Source: an uncultured Selenomonadales bacterium (lineage in GTDB: Bacteria; Bacillota; Negativicutes; Selenomonadales; Selenomonadaceae). Taken from it: a stretch of 64,000 nt of DNA. Made by a program: the position numbers and the translations under genes. The DNA is taken from assembly GCA_947307055.1 (NCBI GenBank), contig CAMZHX010000004.1, forward strand, positions 62,001-126,000, read 5' to 3'. The notes under the pieces were generated by a model that did not search any database, was not told where the DNA came from, and saw only the letters and a list, made by a program, of their open reading frames with translations. Below are positions 48,161 to 56,619 of the stretch, piece after piece; within the stretch, counting starts at the first letter, position 1, and each line of letters starts with the position of its first letter.

Positions 48161-48231
48161 CAGGCAGCTGATGTCCTAGCGATTGCAATTTCAACGGTGA
48201 TTGTAGTTGCTATTCTGAAAGAATTTTTTGA
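48160..48231 (+). pseudogene. decayed second core peptide behind the precursor
   Basis: Directly after the precursor stop, another frame reads A-G-S-stop-C-P-S-D-C, then NFNGDCSCYSERIF and a stop. The 27 bases at 48160-48186 match the leader/core junction at 48083-48109 in 22 positions. The Tyr codon TAT of the intact core is TGA here, and the leader is missing. The frame may have been broken again at a T6 run (48224-48229): a one-base shift there would continue into ECDNKEGKPF. It looks like the end of a former tandem precursor whose leader was lost by recombination. It is not in frame with the intact gene (offset 77 bases). Confidence 0.65.
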
Positions 48232-48300
48232 GTGTGATAACAAAGAAGGCAAGCCTTTCGACGCCAAAGCATATTTTCAAGCAGGAGGAATGCAAGGTAA

Positions 48301-49896
48301 ATGAGGTTAAGCACCTATGAAATAATTCTGCCGCTTTTGGACAAGGACGAAAAAGAAATTGCAGATTATCGGCTGATGGTGAATGGGCTTTACGGCGCGT
48401 TTGACATCGTTGCAAAGGAAGACTGCGAAAAAATTTCGGTGGGCAAATTTGCTGAACTGCCACTCGCGACTTTGGAACGGCTGCTACTTAGAGGACATCT
48501 CACGCGCAAAAACGAATCTGAAGAATTTGCCGATATGAAATTACTTTCTCGCCTGCACAAAAAAATTTACGGCGGCTATAGCATCGGACTAATTATCATG
48601 CCGACCTACAATTGCAATTTCCGTTGCCCCTATTGCTTTGAGCAACACCGCTTGAACAAGGGACGGGATTGGCTTTCCAAAACCATAAGCGACGAAATGA
48701 TTGGGGCTATCTTCTCCGCGCTGAAAAATTATAAGTCGAGAGGCTACGACGTTGACCACTGCACTTTTTATGGCGGCGAACCTTTTTTGGCAAAAAATCT
48801 TCCCGTCGTGCGCAAAATCGCCGAACATTGTCGCGAACTCAATATGGAAATGGGCGCAATCACTAACGGTTACGACCTCGAAAATTATCGCGAATTCTTC
48901 AAGGAATTTAAATTTGAATCGTTGCAAATAACGGTTGACGGCGTGGGTAAAGTCAATGACCGGCGAAGAGTTCATAAAGACGGCGTCGGCACTTACGAAA
49001 AGATTTTGGCAAATGTCGAACTCGCGTTGGAGCTGGGCATAAGAGTTTCTTTGCGCGTAAACATTGGGCTTGAAAATCTTCACGGCATGAAAGATTTGAT
49101 TGACGACCTCAAGGCGCGCGGCTTTATCGATAAGGAAAATGAACGCGCCGCCGAAGAAAAATCCTTGAGAGAAATCGACCCTAAGGCAAAGACTAAGCGC
49201 GGCAGATTTTCTTATTACTTCAAATCCACAAACAATGACTTTAAGCACGAAAAAGCTACTCTCCGCGAAAAAGATATTCTCGACGAGCTGATAAAATACG
49301 GCTTCACCACCGAAGAAGCTTTCGACCTTGAATCTCAATATTCAGTCGCCGGCAGATTAAAAAATCTCTTCCAAAAGAAAAGTTTTTCGCCATTTGCTCC
49401 GATGTATTGCGGCGCGGAAAGAAGTATGGCAGTTGTCGACCCCTACGGAAAGATTTTCCCATGTTGGGATTTCGTCGGCAAAGATGATAAAGCTATGGGG
49501 TTCGTCGATATTAAAACCGGACGTTTTCTTTTTGGCTTCGACAAGGCAAAATGGAAAACTCGCACCGTCGATATTATGGAAAAGTGCAAAACCTGTCCTT
49601 ATTGCTTTATTTGTCGCGGCGGTTGCGCCTCTCGTGCCGAACATAATACCGGCAACTGTTTCCGCGAAGATTGCGGCGAAAGTAAGGAAATTTTCAACCT
49701 TGTTGCCTCATTGATTGCCGGTGCTCATTGGCAAGAACATCACGTGGAAGAATTGTCGCTATCTTTGGCAGGTCCTCTGTCACGTCTTACTGAAAAGGAA
49801 CGCGAAACTATCATGACGACCAAAAGTCAGAAAGAAATTTTCGACATTGCCAAGGCTTTGGGAGTTATGCCGGAAAAAGTTCAGGAGAATTCATAA
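48301..49896 (+). CDS. radical SAM/SPASM peptide maturase
   Basis: Radical S-adenosylmethionine enzyme expected to modify the precursor peptide. It is 531 residues. An N-terminal ~95 residues likely bind the leader. The radical SAM cluster motif is intact: Cys105, Cys109 and Cys112 in TYNCNFRCPYCFE. FYGGEPFLAKN is the GGEP-type SAM site. A SPASM domain begins near residue 370 (CGAERSMAVVDPYGKIFPC) and continues with KCKTCPYCFICRGGC and NCFREDC, enough cysteines for two auxiliary iron-sulfur clusters. The start has AGGAGG 14 bases upstream and AAGG closer. It overlaps the next gene by one base. The class (sactipeptide, ranthipeptide, epimerase or other) cannot be told from the sequence. Confidence 0.93.
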   Translation: MRLSTYEIILPLLDKDEKEIADYRLMVNGLYGAFDIVAKEDCEKISVGKFAELPLATLERLLLRGHLTRKNESEEFADMKLLSRLHKKIYGGYSIGLIIMPTYNCNFRCPYCFEQHRLNKGRDWLSKTISDEMIGAIFSALKNYKSRGYDVDHCTFYGGEPFLAKNLPVVRKIAEHCRELNMEMGAITNGYDLENYREFFKEFKFESLQITVDGVGKVNDRRRVHKDGVGTYEKILANVELALELGIRVSLRVNIGLENLHGMKDLIDDLKARGFIDKENERAAEEKSLREIDPKAKTKRGRFSYYFKSTNNDFKHEKATLREKDILDELIKYGFTTEEAFDLESQYSVAGRLKNLFQKKSFSPFAPMYCGAERSMAVVDPYGKIFPCWDFVGKDDKAMGFVDIKTGRFLFGFDKAKWKTRTVDIMEKCKTCPYCFICRGGCASRAEHNTGNCFREDCGESKEIFNLVASLIAGAHWQEHHVEELSLSLAGPLSRLTEKERETIMTTKSQKEIFDIAKALGVMPEKVQENS

Positions 49897-51662
49897 TGGA
49901 GAAGCCAAAATTACCCGTCAAAAATTTTTTAGCGCATCTTCGCCGCCAAGCCGTATCGGAAATAATTTCGGACGAGTGTTTGGCGGCTTTTTCAAATGTC
50001 GAGGCGCAATACGGCAATGAAATTAGTTCTGGGAGCGGCTATGAAATAAGGCTCGGCGACCCTGCGCGCTACGTCGATTACATATTGACTGCCAACGAAG
50101 AAAATATCCCGTTTGTAGATTTTATCTGGGTTGAAATTGATTACGAACAATTTGCGTCTGATAAAAAAATCGAGCCGTGTTTTTTTGTCGACGTCACCCC
50201 GAAAGACGGCGATTATACGGAATTTTGGGATAAAGTTTTGCCGCTATTTATGGGCGAGCAAAGAGCGCGTAAACTTCGTGCGCCGCTGGACAATTTGATT
50301 GCGAATTTGCCTGAAGGCTCGCATATAAAACAAATCGGCACGATGACCGGGCGCGGCGAACTCGACATAATGCGCCTTGCCGTATTACTTCGCAAGTGGG
50401 AAGATATTTGCCCCGCGCTGGAGAAAATCGGTTGGAAAGGCGACATCAAAGCTTTATGGGCGGCGATTGAACCTTGGCACGAAAATTTTGGCGTAGCAAT
50501 AACTTTCGATTTGAGCGAAAAGGGCGTTCATGACAAAATGGGCTTTGAATTGTTCCCGCGCTGGCGTCATCCTCTGCTGGTCGATAGATTTATTGCGCGG
50601 TTGGAGCGTTCGGGCTTGTGTTTGAAGTCGAAAGGCGACGCGCTCCGCCGTTGGATAAGAATTCTTCCCGATGCCGACCCGTTTATCCAGACCAATATTC
50701 ACTATTTCAAGCTGAATTATCTGGACGGGAAAATTACCGAGGCGAAAGCGTACATTGAGCAGACGCCGCACCTTGCCCACCATTATTTTCCCAATTATTA
50801 TCGCCCGCTTTACGTCGAATTCATTTTGAAGGACGAAAACACGTTGCCGATTGCTACCGCGCTGAAATATCTTTATGATTGCGCAGAAAATAATATTCGG
50901 CGCGTCAAATTTTCGGGCGACGTTGCAAATTATGAACATCTCGACCGACTTTTGACGGAGTGCAAAGCGGCAGGAATTATTGCAACGGTTGAATTGTCCG
51001 GCAAATTTACTCGCGAGCAATTACAAGAGATGATAGCGGCGGGCGCAGGCGAATTTGTTGCCGATATTGAAAATCCCGCGCTGAAAATTTTGCAAGAACT
51101 CAACTTTGCTGACGTTATGGCGAAATGGTTCATGGACGGCGAAAATTTCCTCGACCTTGAGCAAATAACAAAGCATGCTGAATCGCTCGGCGTGAAAGAA
51201 TTGATTATAACCGGCATGAAACCGCACGACGTAAAAAAATCTGCTCCGAGCCGCGAAGCTTTGGAACAGACCGCAAACTTTATCAGCAACTACGAAAAAA
51301 CTTCCGCGCAAATGAAATTATCCGTTGAGCCGTGTTTTTTTGTGCTTAAAGCGTTCATGGGCGGCGAAGACCCTAAAAAAAATCCAAATCGCGGCATAAA
51401 TCGCGGTTGCACGGCAGCGCGAAATCATTTCTGCATTACGTCGACAGGAAAATTTTCTCCCTGCAAGTTCATTCCCGCCGAAAAAGCAAATTCAATCGCC
51501 GATTATTGGGAGAAATCCCCGACGCTTAAAAATTTCCGCACATTGGAAGAAAATCACAAGGAAATTTGCAAGGATTGCAGTTATAAGCGGCGTTGCTTGC
51601 CGTGTCCCGCGCTCATTCTAAATTGCCCGCTTGCAAGTTATAAATCCGCGTTATCCCGATAA
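49896..51662 (+). CDS. SPASM-domain protein with a radical SAM fold lacking the cluster cysteines
   Basis: A 588-residue partner of the preceding maturase. Its C-terminus has a full SPASM pattern: Cys505-x12-Gly-x4-Cys523 (with Cys513 between), then Cys558-x2-Cys561-x5-Cys567-x2-Cys570 and Cys577. Upstream, residues 303-440 follow the layout of a radical SAM barrel (RPLYVEFILKD, then RRVKFSGDVANYEHLDRLL, then IIATVELSG), but the expected Cys-x3-Cys-x2-Cys is absent; that spot reads KDENTLPIAT. Residues 1-300 are of a type I do not recognise. The protein may be a substrate-binding or scaffold partner, or an enzyme using only auxiliary clusters. Start and previous stop share one base, so the two are co-translated. 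Confidence 0.8.
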   Translation: MEKPKLPVKNFLAHLRRQAVSEIISDECLAAFSNVEAQYGNEISSGSGYEIRLGDPARYVDYILTANEENIPFVDFIWVEIDYEQFASDKKIEPCFFVDVTPKDGDYTEFWDKVLPLFMGEQRARKLRAPLDNLIANLPEGSHIKQIGTMTGRGELDIMRLAVLLRKWEDICPALEKIGWKGDIKALWAAIEPWHENFGVAITFDLSEKGVHDKMGFELFPRWRHPLLVDRFIARLERSGLCLKSKGDALRRWIRILPDADPFIQTNIHYFKLNYLDGKITEAKAYIEQTPHLAHHYFPNYYRPLYVEFILKDENTLPIATALKYLYDCAENNIRRVKFSGDVANYEHLDRLLTECKAAGIIATVELSGKFTREQLQEMIAAGAGEFVADIENPALKILQELNFADVMAKWFMDGENFLDLEQITKHAESLGVKELIITGMKPHDVKKSAPSREALEQTANFISNYEKTSAQMKLSVEPCFFVLKAFMGGEDPKKNPNRGINRGCTAARNHFCITSTGKFSPCKFIPAEKANSIADYWEKSPTLKNFRTLEENHKEICKDCSYKRRCLPCPALILNCPLASYKSALSR

Positions 51663-51689
51663 AAAATAATTTACATGACTTTAGATACA

Positions 51690-51728
51690 AATACATCGGC
51701 AAAAATATTATCCGGTGTATTTTTTTTT
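51690..51728 (+). terminator. rho-independent terminator after the maturase pair
   Basis: AAATACATCGG pairs with CCGGTGTATTT (one G-T pair) across a 12-base loop, followed by a run of T residues. It ends the peptide/maturase transcript before the TolC-type gene. Confidence 0.88.
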
Positions 51729-51740
51729 GCCTGAATCAAG

Positions 51741-51746
51741 TATAAT
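51741..51746 (+). promoter_or_regulatory. possible -10 box of the TolC-type gene
   Basis: A perfect TATAAT stands 31 bases before the start codon and just after the terminator. The matching -35 region falls in the T-run and is poor, so this is a weak call. Confidence 0.4.
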
Positions 51747-51777
51747 GAACTAAATCCGGATTCAGAGGTGCAAAGTC

Positions 51778-53313
51778 ATGAAAATTTTTTCAGTGGCATT
51801 GATTGCGTCAATAATTTTCATGTGCGCGGCAAATGCAGAGGAAAATTTGACGATAACGCTGGAAGAAGCAATTACCCTTGCGCTCGAAAACAATCGCTTA
51901 ATAGAACAAGCGCAAGAGGATAGAGAATCGGCAAGATTGGAACTTTCAGCCGCCCGAAAAAGTTTCGGACCCACTTTGAGTTGGAGTAGTTCTTCAATGC
52001 GGATTGGCGGCAGAAGTTATAACGACGCGCGTTCCAGACGTTGTCAAGTCAGAGCAATGGACGAGGAAACGCGCCTAGCGAATAATATTAACCTTGCGGA
52101 TTACCCGCCCTATAAAAGTTCTAATTCAAATTCCGTGACTTTGTCGATTCCGATTTATACGGGCGGTCAACTCGAAGGGCAAATTAAATCGGCGGACTTC
52201 GGTTTGAATTCTGCTGATTTAACTTTGGAAAATACCCGTCAAGAAGTCAAATTGCAAACCGCGCAGGCTTATTATCAAGTTTTGCAGTATAAAAACCTTA
52301 TGGCAGTTCATCAAGAAGAATTAAATAATCTGAATGAGCATTTGCGCCATATTCAAATTCAATACGACGTTGGAAATGTCGCTATGGCGGACGTAATCGA
52401 AACGAAAGTGCAAATTGCTAACAGTCGACAGGAATTTAATACGGTGCGCGGCGATTATGCAAACGCGCTTGCCACTCTCAATAACATTATCGGCTTTCCA
52501 AATGATATGCCCCTTGCAGTAACCGATAATTTGGATTATTTGCCTCACGAACAAAGCGAAATTGAATGTTTAGAATATGCTTTGGAACATCGACCCGACG
52601 GAATCGCCGCCATTTACGAAATAAAACGCGCTGAAGCTCAAATAAATGCGGCAAAATCTGGTTTTCGTCCAAGCGTCTCAGCAATAATTCAAGGTTCAAT
52701 GACCGGCGAAGGCGCATTTAAAGCTGACCAATCTAAAGAGAATTGGGCGGCCGGAATTCGTTTAGACTGGAATATTTTCGACAACAATGTAACTTCAACA
52801 CGAGTTGAGCAAGCAAAATCCGCGCAGAGAAAGGCCGAATCGATTGCAAGACAAAATCTCGAAACAATTCGGCTTGAAGTCCATAACGCTTACACAAATT
52901 TAAAAATCGCGGAAGAAAATATAAAAATTACGTCCGAAGCGGTCGAACAAGCTAAGGAAAAATTTTTAATATCGCAAGTGCGCTACGAAGAGGGCGAAGA
53001 TACAAATTTGCCGGTCATGGAAGCGCAAGAAAAATTGACGAACGCTCAAATGAATTACTTTAACGCGCTGTATTCCTACAACATGAACAAAGCACAACTC
53101 GAAAAGGCTATGGGAATTCCGATTGAAATTGACGCGGCAATTTACTCCGCCGCAGTCGAAAATGGCAAAAATGCGAATAAAGCTTTGGAAAAATCAGCGG
53201 TTGCGCCCTCGACTATTTTGGACGAGCGCGGAAAAGTTAAAAAACGTTCCGAAGATGATATTCAGCCCGAAAGAAAATCTGAAACGGAAATTTTAAGCGA
53301 TAAACCATTTTAG
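51778..53313 (+). CDS. TolC-family outer-membrane efflux channel
   Basis: Outer-membrane channel-tunnel protein that receives cargo from the HlyD-type adaptors. It is 511 residues with a cleavable signal peptide (IFSVALIASIIFMCAANAEE). It shows the duplicated TolC repeat: ITLEEAITLALENNRLIEQA and later AECLEYALEHRP-type repeats, with long coiled coils (QTAQAYYQVLQYKNLMAVHQ, and EVHNAYTNLKIAEENIKITS). The C-terminal ~70 residues are a charged tail (KKRSEDDIQPERKSETE). Its presence shows that the cell has an outer membrane. It follows the peptide operon, so it is the likely exit pore for the modified peptide, though it could also serve the RTX protein. Confidence 0.92.
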   Translation: MKIFSVALIASIIFMCAANAEENLTITLEEAITLALENNRLIEQAQEDRESARLELSAARKSFGPTLSWSSSSMRIGGRSYNDARSRRCQVRAMDEETRLANNINLADYPPYKSSNSNSVTLSIPIYTGGQLEGQIKSADFGLNSADLTLENTRQEVKLQTAQAYYQVLQYKNLMAVHQEELNNLNEHLRHIQIQYDVGNVAMADVIETKVQIANSRQEFNTVRGDYANALATLNNIIGFPNDMPLAVTDNLDYLPHEQSEIECLEYALEHRPDGIAAIYEIKRAEAQINAAKSGFRPSVSAIIQGSMTGEGAFKADQSKENWAAGIRLDWNIFDNNVTSTRVEQAKSAQRKAESIARQNLETIRLEVHNAYTNLKIAEENIKITSEAVEQAKEKFLISQVRYEEGEDTNLPVMEAQEKLTNAQMNYFNALYSYNMNKAQLEKAMGIPIEIDAAIYSAAVENGKNANKALEKSAVAPSTILDERGKVKKRSEDDIQPERKSETEILSDKPF

Positions 53314-53324
53314 GAGAAAAACTG

Positions 53325-54365
53325 ATGAAAGTATTCGATACGCAATATTTAATCATCGGAGCGGGCTTGGCGGGAAGTATTTTGTCATTTTTACTGCGCC
53401 GTTCGGGCTCGGAAGTGATTTTAGCTGAACTTTTAGACGCAAAAACCAAAGATAAACTTTGCGGCGGCGTCATGATTGATTCCGCACTACAAAGTTTTAA
53501 AAAAATTTATGGCGAAAATCCGCAACAAGTATTGCCTCTGCATAAATTAAAAAGTTTTTGTCAACGCTTCGCCGGAAAAGAAATTTTAGCCAACAACACA
53601 GAAATTTTCACTTTGCCGCGAAAATCTTTGGATAATTTCGCACTTGAACGCGCTTTGGAAGTCGGCACAAGACTTTTCGACCGCGTAGCACTTAAAAGCG
53701 TCGATATGAATAATTTTTTGGCGTATTTTCTGGATTTACGCGACAAAACGCAATTCGCAATTCGATTTCAATTCATAATCGGCGCGGACGGCGCGTCAAG
53801 CAAACTGCGCACATTGTTGATGGGAAAACGCCCGATAATTATTCCTACACTTCAAATCCAAACGCCTTGCGTATCTGATGAGCTGATTTTTGCTTATTTG
53901 CCCGAAATTTTTAGCAGTCAAGTCGATTGGGGCTATTGCTGGTACATTCCTCAAGGAAAAATTGCTGTGGTCGGTTGCGTCGGTTCATCTTTCAGTAAAC
54001 AAAAAAATTTAGTCCAAATATGCCGCAATAACCTTAAAAATTTTTGTTCGGAGCTTGGAATTGAGCAAAATATTTCGATACGTGGCGCGGCGATTCCGAT
54101 TGATAAAATTTTACTTTCCTGCAACGAAAATGCATTTTTCATCGGTGATGCCGCCGGATTAAATGATACCGTCACGGGCGGAGGGATTCATTACGCATTT
54201 ATTTCCGCTAATTTGCTTTTTGAAGCTCTAATCGGCGCGGAAAATATTCGTTTGACTTACGAAAAGAAAATTTTTAATGCTATACAGCTGAAAACCACTC
54301 AACAGGCGCGAAAATCCCAATTTCTTACTTCGCTTGCCATACTCAAGAAAGGTTCTGAAATATAA
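53325..54365 (+). CDS. FAD-dependent oxidoreductase, geranylgeranyl-reductase-like
   Basis: Flavoenzyme of 346 residues. The N-terminal FAD loop is YLIIGAGLAGSILSFLLRRSG. DKLCGGVMIDSALQ follows the geranylgeranyl reductase pattern. FIIGADGASSKLR is the middle FAD motif, and FFIGDAAGLNDTVTGGGIHYAF is the third, also typical of that family. Members reduce prenyl chains or hydroxylate aromatic rings. It starts 11 bases after the TolC-type gene with an AGGAG site, so the two form an operon. It could modify the peptide or a lipid; the sequence does not say which. No membrane segment is evident. Confidence 0.8.
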   Translation: MKVFDTQYLIIGAGLAGSILSFLLRRSGSEVILAELLDAKTKDKLCGGVMIDSALQSFKKIYGENPQQVLPLHKLKSFCQRFAGKEILANNTEIFTLPRKSLDNFALERALEVGTRLFDRVALKSVDMNNFLAYFLDLRDKTQFAIRFQFIIGADGASSKLRTLLMGKRPIIIPTLQIQTPCVSDELIFAYLPEIFSSQVDWGYCWYIPQGKIAVVGCVGSSFSKQKNLVQICRNNLKNFCSELGIEQNISIRGAAIPIDKILLSCNENAFFIGDAAGLNDTVTGGGIHYAFISANLLFEALIGAENIRLTYEKKIFNAIQLKTTQQARKSQFLTSLAILKKGSEI

Positions 54366-54395
54366 TGGAAAATTTAATGACAACAGGTGAATTAC

Positions 54396-54500
54396 TTGTC
54401 CGGAGATAATAAATGTATTGATGAACTTCGCGAAAGATTAGCGGAGGCGAAGAAAGAAATTTGCAATTTGCGACGACTTGCCGAATATTTCAACGAGTAA
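54396..54500 (+). CDS. possible small coiled-coil peptide
   Basis: A 34-residue frame starting with TTG (or three codons earlier with GTG at 54387) reads LSGDNKCIDELRERLAEAKK then EICNLRRLAEYFNE. An AGGTGA lies just upstream of the TTG. It is amphipathic and likely helical, with base use like its neighbours, and sits between two convergent operons. No family is recognised. It may also be the remnant of a longer gene. Confidence 0.35.
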   Translation: MSGDNKCIDELRERLAEAKKEICNLRRLAEYFNE

Positions 54501-54526
54501 AGTCGGCGGCTTGATTCGATAAACTG

Positions 54527-55783
54527 TCAAGGGATTATAACGCTTACAACAGTTCCGCCGCCCTTGCGAGGTTTTATCGTCATTTTTCCGCCGCACATTA
54601 TTTCCAAGCGATTTTTTATGTTCGCCAAAGCAATATGGGGTTCGCGGTCGTCGGCAGGTGTAAAGCCGTGCCCGTTATCTTCAACGACGATTTCACTGCC
54701 AAAATTTGTTTCGCGAGTCCGAATTGAAATGCAAAGCGGCGCGTATTCCGGATCCATGCCGTGTTTGACGGCGTTTTCAACAATCGGTTGCAGTGTCAGC
54801 GGCGGCAAACGGAAATTTTTATGCGGCATATCGTACTCAACACAAAGGCTGTCCTCGAATTGCACCTGCTCAACCGCTAAATATGCGCGGGTGTGCTCCA
54901 ATTCGTCGGAAAAGGGGACAGTATCTTCGCTGGCAATAGCGGTAAAATTTTTTCGGAGATAAGTCGTAAAATCCAGCGTGACTTGCTGAGCCTTTTTAGA
55001 ATCCCTCGCGCAAAGATAGTAAATACTCATCATTGCATTGTAAATAAAGTGCGGCCGCATTTGCAAAACCATAATGCTTGCGCGTTGATGAGCAATTTCG
55101 CGCTGTTGCCCAACATACGACTCAATTTGGTCGTGAAGAATAATGCCGAACATAGCAAGCGTGGAAATGCTCATGCTTAAAACAACGAGCAAAATAGACA
55201 TGACAATCTGACTGCTGATGAATAAAGCAATTTGCAACGGTAGCAGATGCATCAGAAAAGCGACGAAATATTTTCGTGATAGTTTTTTGCGTTTGTAAAT
55301 AACGCTTGCCGTATTAAGAAACATCACTGCGAATATAGGAGCCACTAAAAGCAAATGCCAAGAACCGTGAAAATATTGGTTATCGGGCGTGAAGTAATAC
55401 AGGGACGTTGTAAACTGTGCGATTGCCAACAGGATAAAGTATATGACCCACAAAATTATTACGGTGCGGAAAAGCAAACTCTTTCGCCAGTCTTCCCCAC
55501 AAGTGCGCAAAAGGTATGCTGTAAACATTGGCATAGGTATCGTAATGAGCAGATATTCAAAATAGCCGACAATTATTCCCGCCAGTGTCATGCTCGGATC
55601 ATCGTAAAACACAAAGTCGACGAAAAAGGCAATCATGTTAAGCACGAAAATGGCAAACAGGGTGACAAAGAACCGTTTGTTCCATTGATTCATGCCGGGC
55701 ATGATGACGGCAACCCAAAATATAAGCACTGTCAATACCAGAACCGCGCCACATACGGAGAAATATATTTGCTCCCAAGTCAA
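54527..55783 (-). CDS. LytS/YehU-type sensor histidine kinase
   Basis: Membrane sensor kinase of 418 residues. The N-terminal ~220 residues contain six or seven hydrophobic helices (for example GAVLVLTVLIFWVAVIM, FFVTLFAIFVLNMIAFFVDF, IILWVIYFILLAIAQF). The His kinase domain has phospho-acceptor His245 in LQMRPHFIYNAMMS, the PF06580 type. The ATPase part has TLQPIVENAVKHGMD (N box), VEDNGHGFT and KGGGTVVSVIIP. It starts with TTG at 55783 after GGAGGCG and overlaps the regulator gene by four bases, so the two are a two-component pair. Such kinases often sense peptides or cell-envelope state, and the pair lies beside the RiPP locus, but a direct link is inference. Confidence 0.9.
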   Translation of the reverse strand: MTWEQIYFSVCGAVLVLTVLIFWVAVIMPGMNQWNKRFFVTLFAIFVLNMIAFFVDFVFYDDPSMTLAGIIVGYFEYLLITIPMPMFTAYLLRTCGEDWRKSLLFRTVIILWVIYFILLAIAQFTTSLYYFTPDNQYFHGSWHLLLVAPIFAVMFLNTASVIYKRKKLSRKYFVAFLMHLLPLQIALFISSQIVMSILLVVLSMSISTLAMFGIILHDQIESYVGQQREIAHQRASIMVLQMRPHFIYNAMMSIYYLCARDSKKAQQVTLDFTTYLRKNFTAIASEDTVPFSDELEHTRAYLAVEQVQFEDSLCVEYDMPHKNFRLPPLTLQPIVENAVKHGMDPEYAPLCISIRTRETNFGSEIVVEDNGHGFTPADDREPHIALANIKNRLEIMCGGKMTIKPRKGGGTVVSVIIP

Positions 55784-56379
55784 TTCTCTTCGCCTCCCAA
55801 AGGAAAAGGATACCGAAGATTTTTTAATTGCTCCCGAATGCCTTCCGCCGTAATCGGCTTGAGTGTAAAGCCGCTAGCTCCAGTGCTCCACGCGTCAAAG
55901 GCATATTCGATATACGCAGTCAAATAAATAACATTGGTACGGGGATTAATTGTAAGCAATATTCGGCAAAGGTCAAGCCCATTTGCTTTTCCCAGCTCAA
56001 TATCAAGGAATGCCAATGCGATTCGATTTGCCTTCGCGTATTCAATCGCCTCTGAAGGTCGAGTAAAGCCCGTAATAATTGCATTTGGCATAACCTCTTC
56101 CAAAATAGGCAGGGCTTCCGATAGAAATATTTTCCTGTCGTCGACCATGATTACGTTCGGGGCGTCGTCGCTTTCAACCGCCGCCAAAAGCAATGTATTA
56201 ACATCTGTGCCGAGCGATTGAGAAATTCTGGAAATCATCACGGCATCAGGCAGACGACTACCGCTTTCCCAGCGAGCAATTGTGGAGCGCGTCACGTATA
56301 TTCGCTCTGCCAATTCCCGTTGCGAAAATCCTTTGTCGGTACGAAGTTTTTTCAAGGTTTCTGCAAACAGTATACGCAT
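55780..56379 (-). CDS. XRE-type DNA-binding/receiver-domain fusion regulator
   Basis: A 199-residue response regulator with reversed architecture. The N-terminal XRE/Cro helix-turn-helix is at about 5-62 (LKKLRTDKGFSQRELAERI, RSTIARWESGSRLPD). The C-terminal receiver domain is at about 74-190, with acidic pair Asp80/Asp81 (IMVDDRKIF), phospho-acceptor Asp126 (LAFLDIELGKANG) and Lys174 (GFTLKPI). Most response regulators carry the receiver first and use winged-helix or LytTR output domains. It is co-transcribed with the LytS-type kinase. Likely targets include its own promoter or neighbouring operons, but no operator could be assigned. Confidence 0.9.
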   Translation of the reverse strand: MRILFAETLKKLRTDKGFSQRELAERIYVTRSTIARWESGSRLPDAVMISRISQSLGTDVNTLLLAAVESDDAPNVIMVDDRKIFLSEALPILEEVMPNAIITGFTRPSEAIEYAKANRIALAFLDIELGKANGLDLCRILLTINPRTNVIYLTAYIEYAFDAWSTGASGFTLKPITAEGIREQLKNLRYPFPLGGEEN

Positions 56380-56619
56380 TTTCTTTACTCACTTCTTTTT
56401 TTCTGTAGTTTAATCATGCAAAGCCGGAAAAACAATAAGCAAGTGTGACAATCTAGAACCTCCATTGCTTGCAGAAATGAAAAGTAACATTTATTAACTT
56501 AAGCTTAAAATATTGAGGTAAATTTTGTCTTAATCACCGATTTTGACGGCTTTTTAATTTGCAGGAAAAGTTTTTGGGTGCGCCGAATATTTTTAGGAAA
56601 TTTTGGCGAGGTGACCTCA

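Noticed and set aside
48158-48303. Stop-codon readthrough extending the precursor in frame to about 48303
   Set aside because: The frame is open, but its translation (QAADVLAIAISTVIVVAIL) does not resemble a core, while another frame matches the core; readthrough has no support.
49896-51662. Second ordinary radical SAM maturase
   Set aside because: No Cys-x3-Cys-x2-Cys motif occurs in the barrel-like region; only the SPASM cysteines are present.
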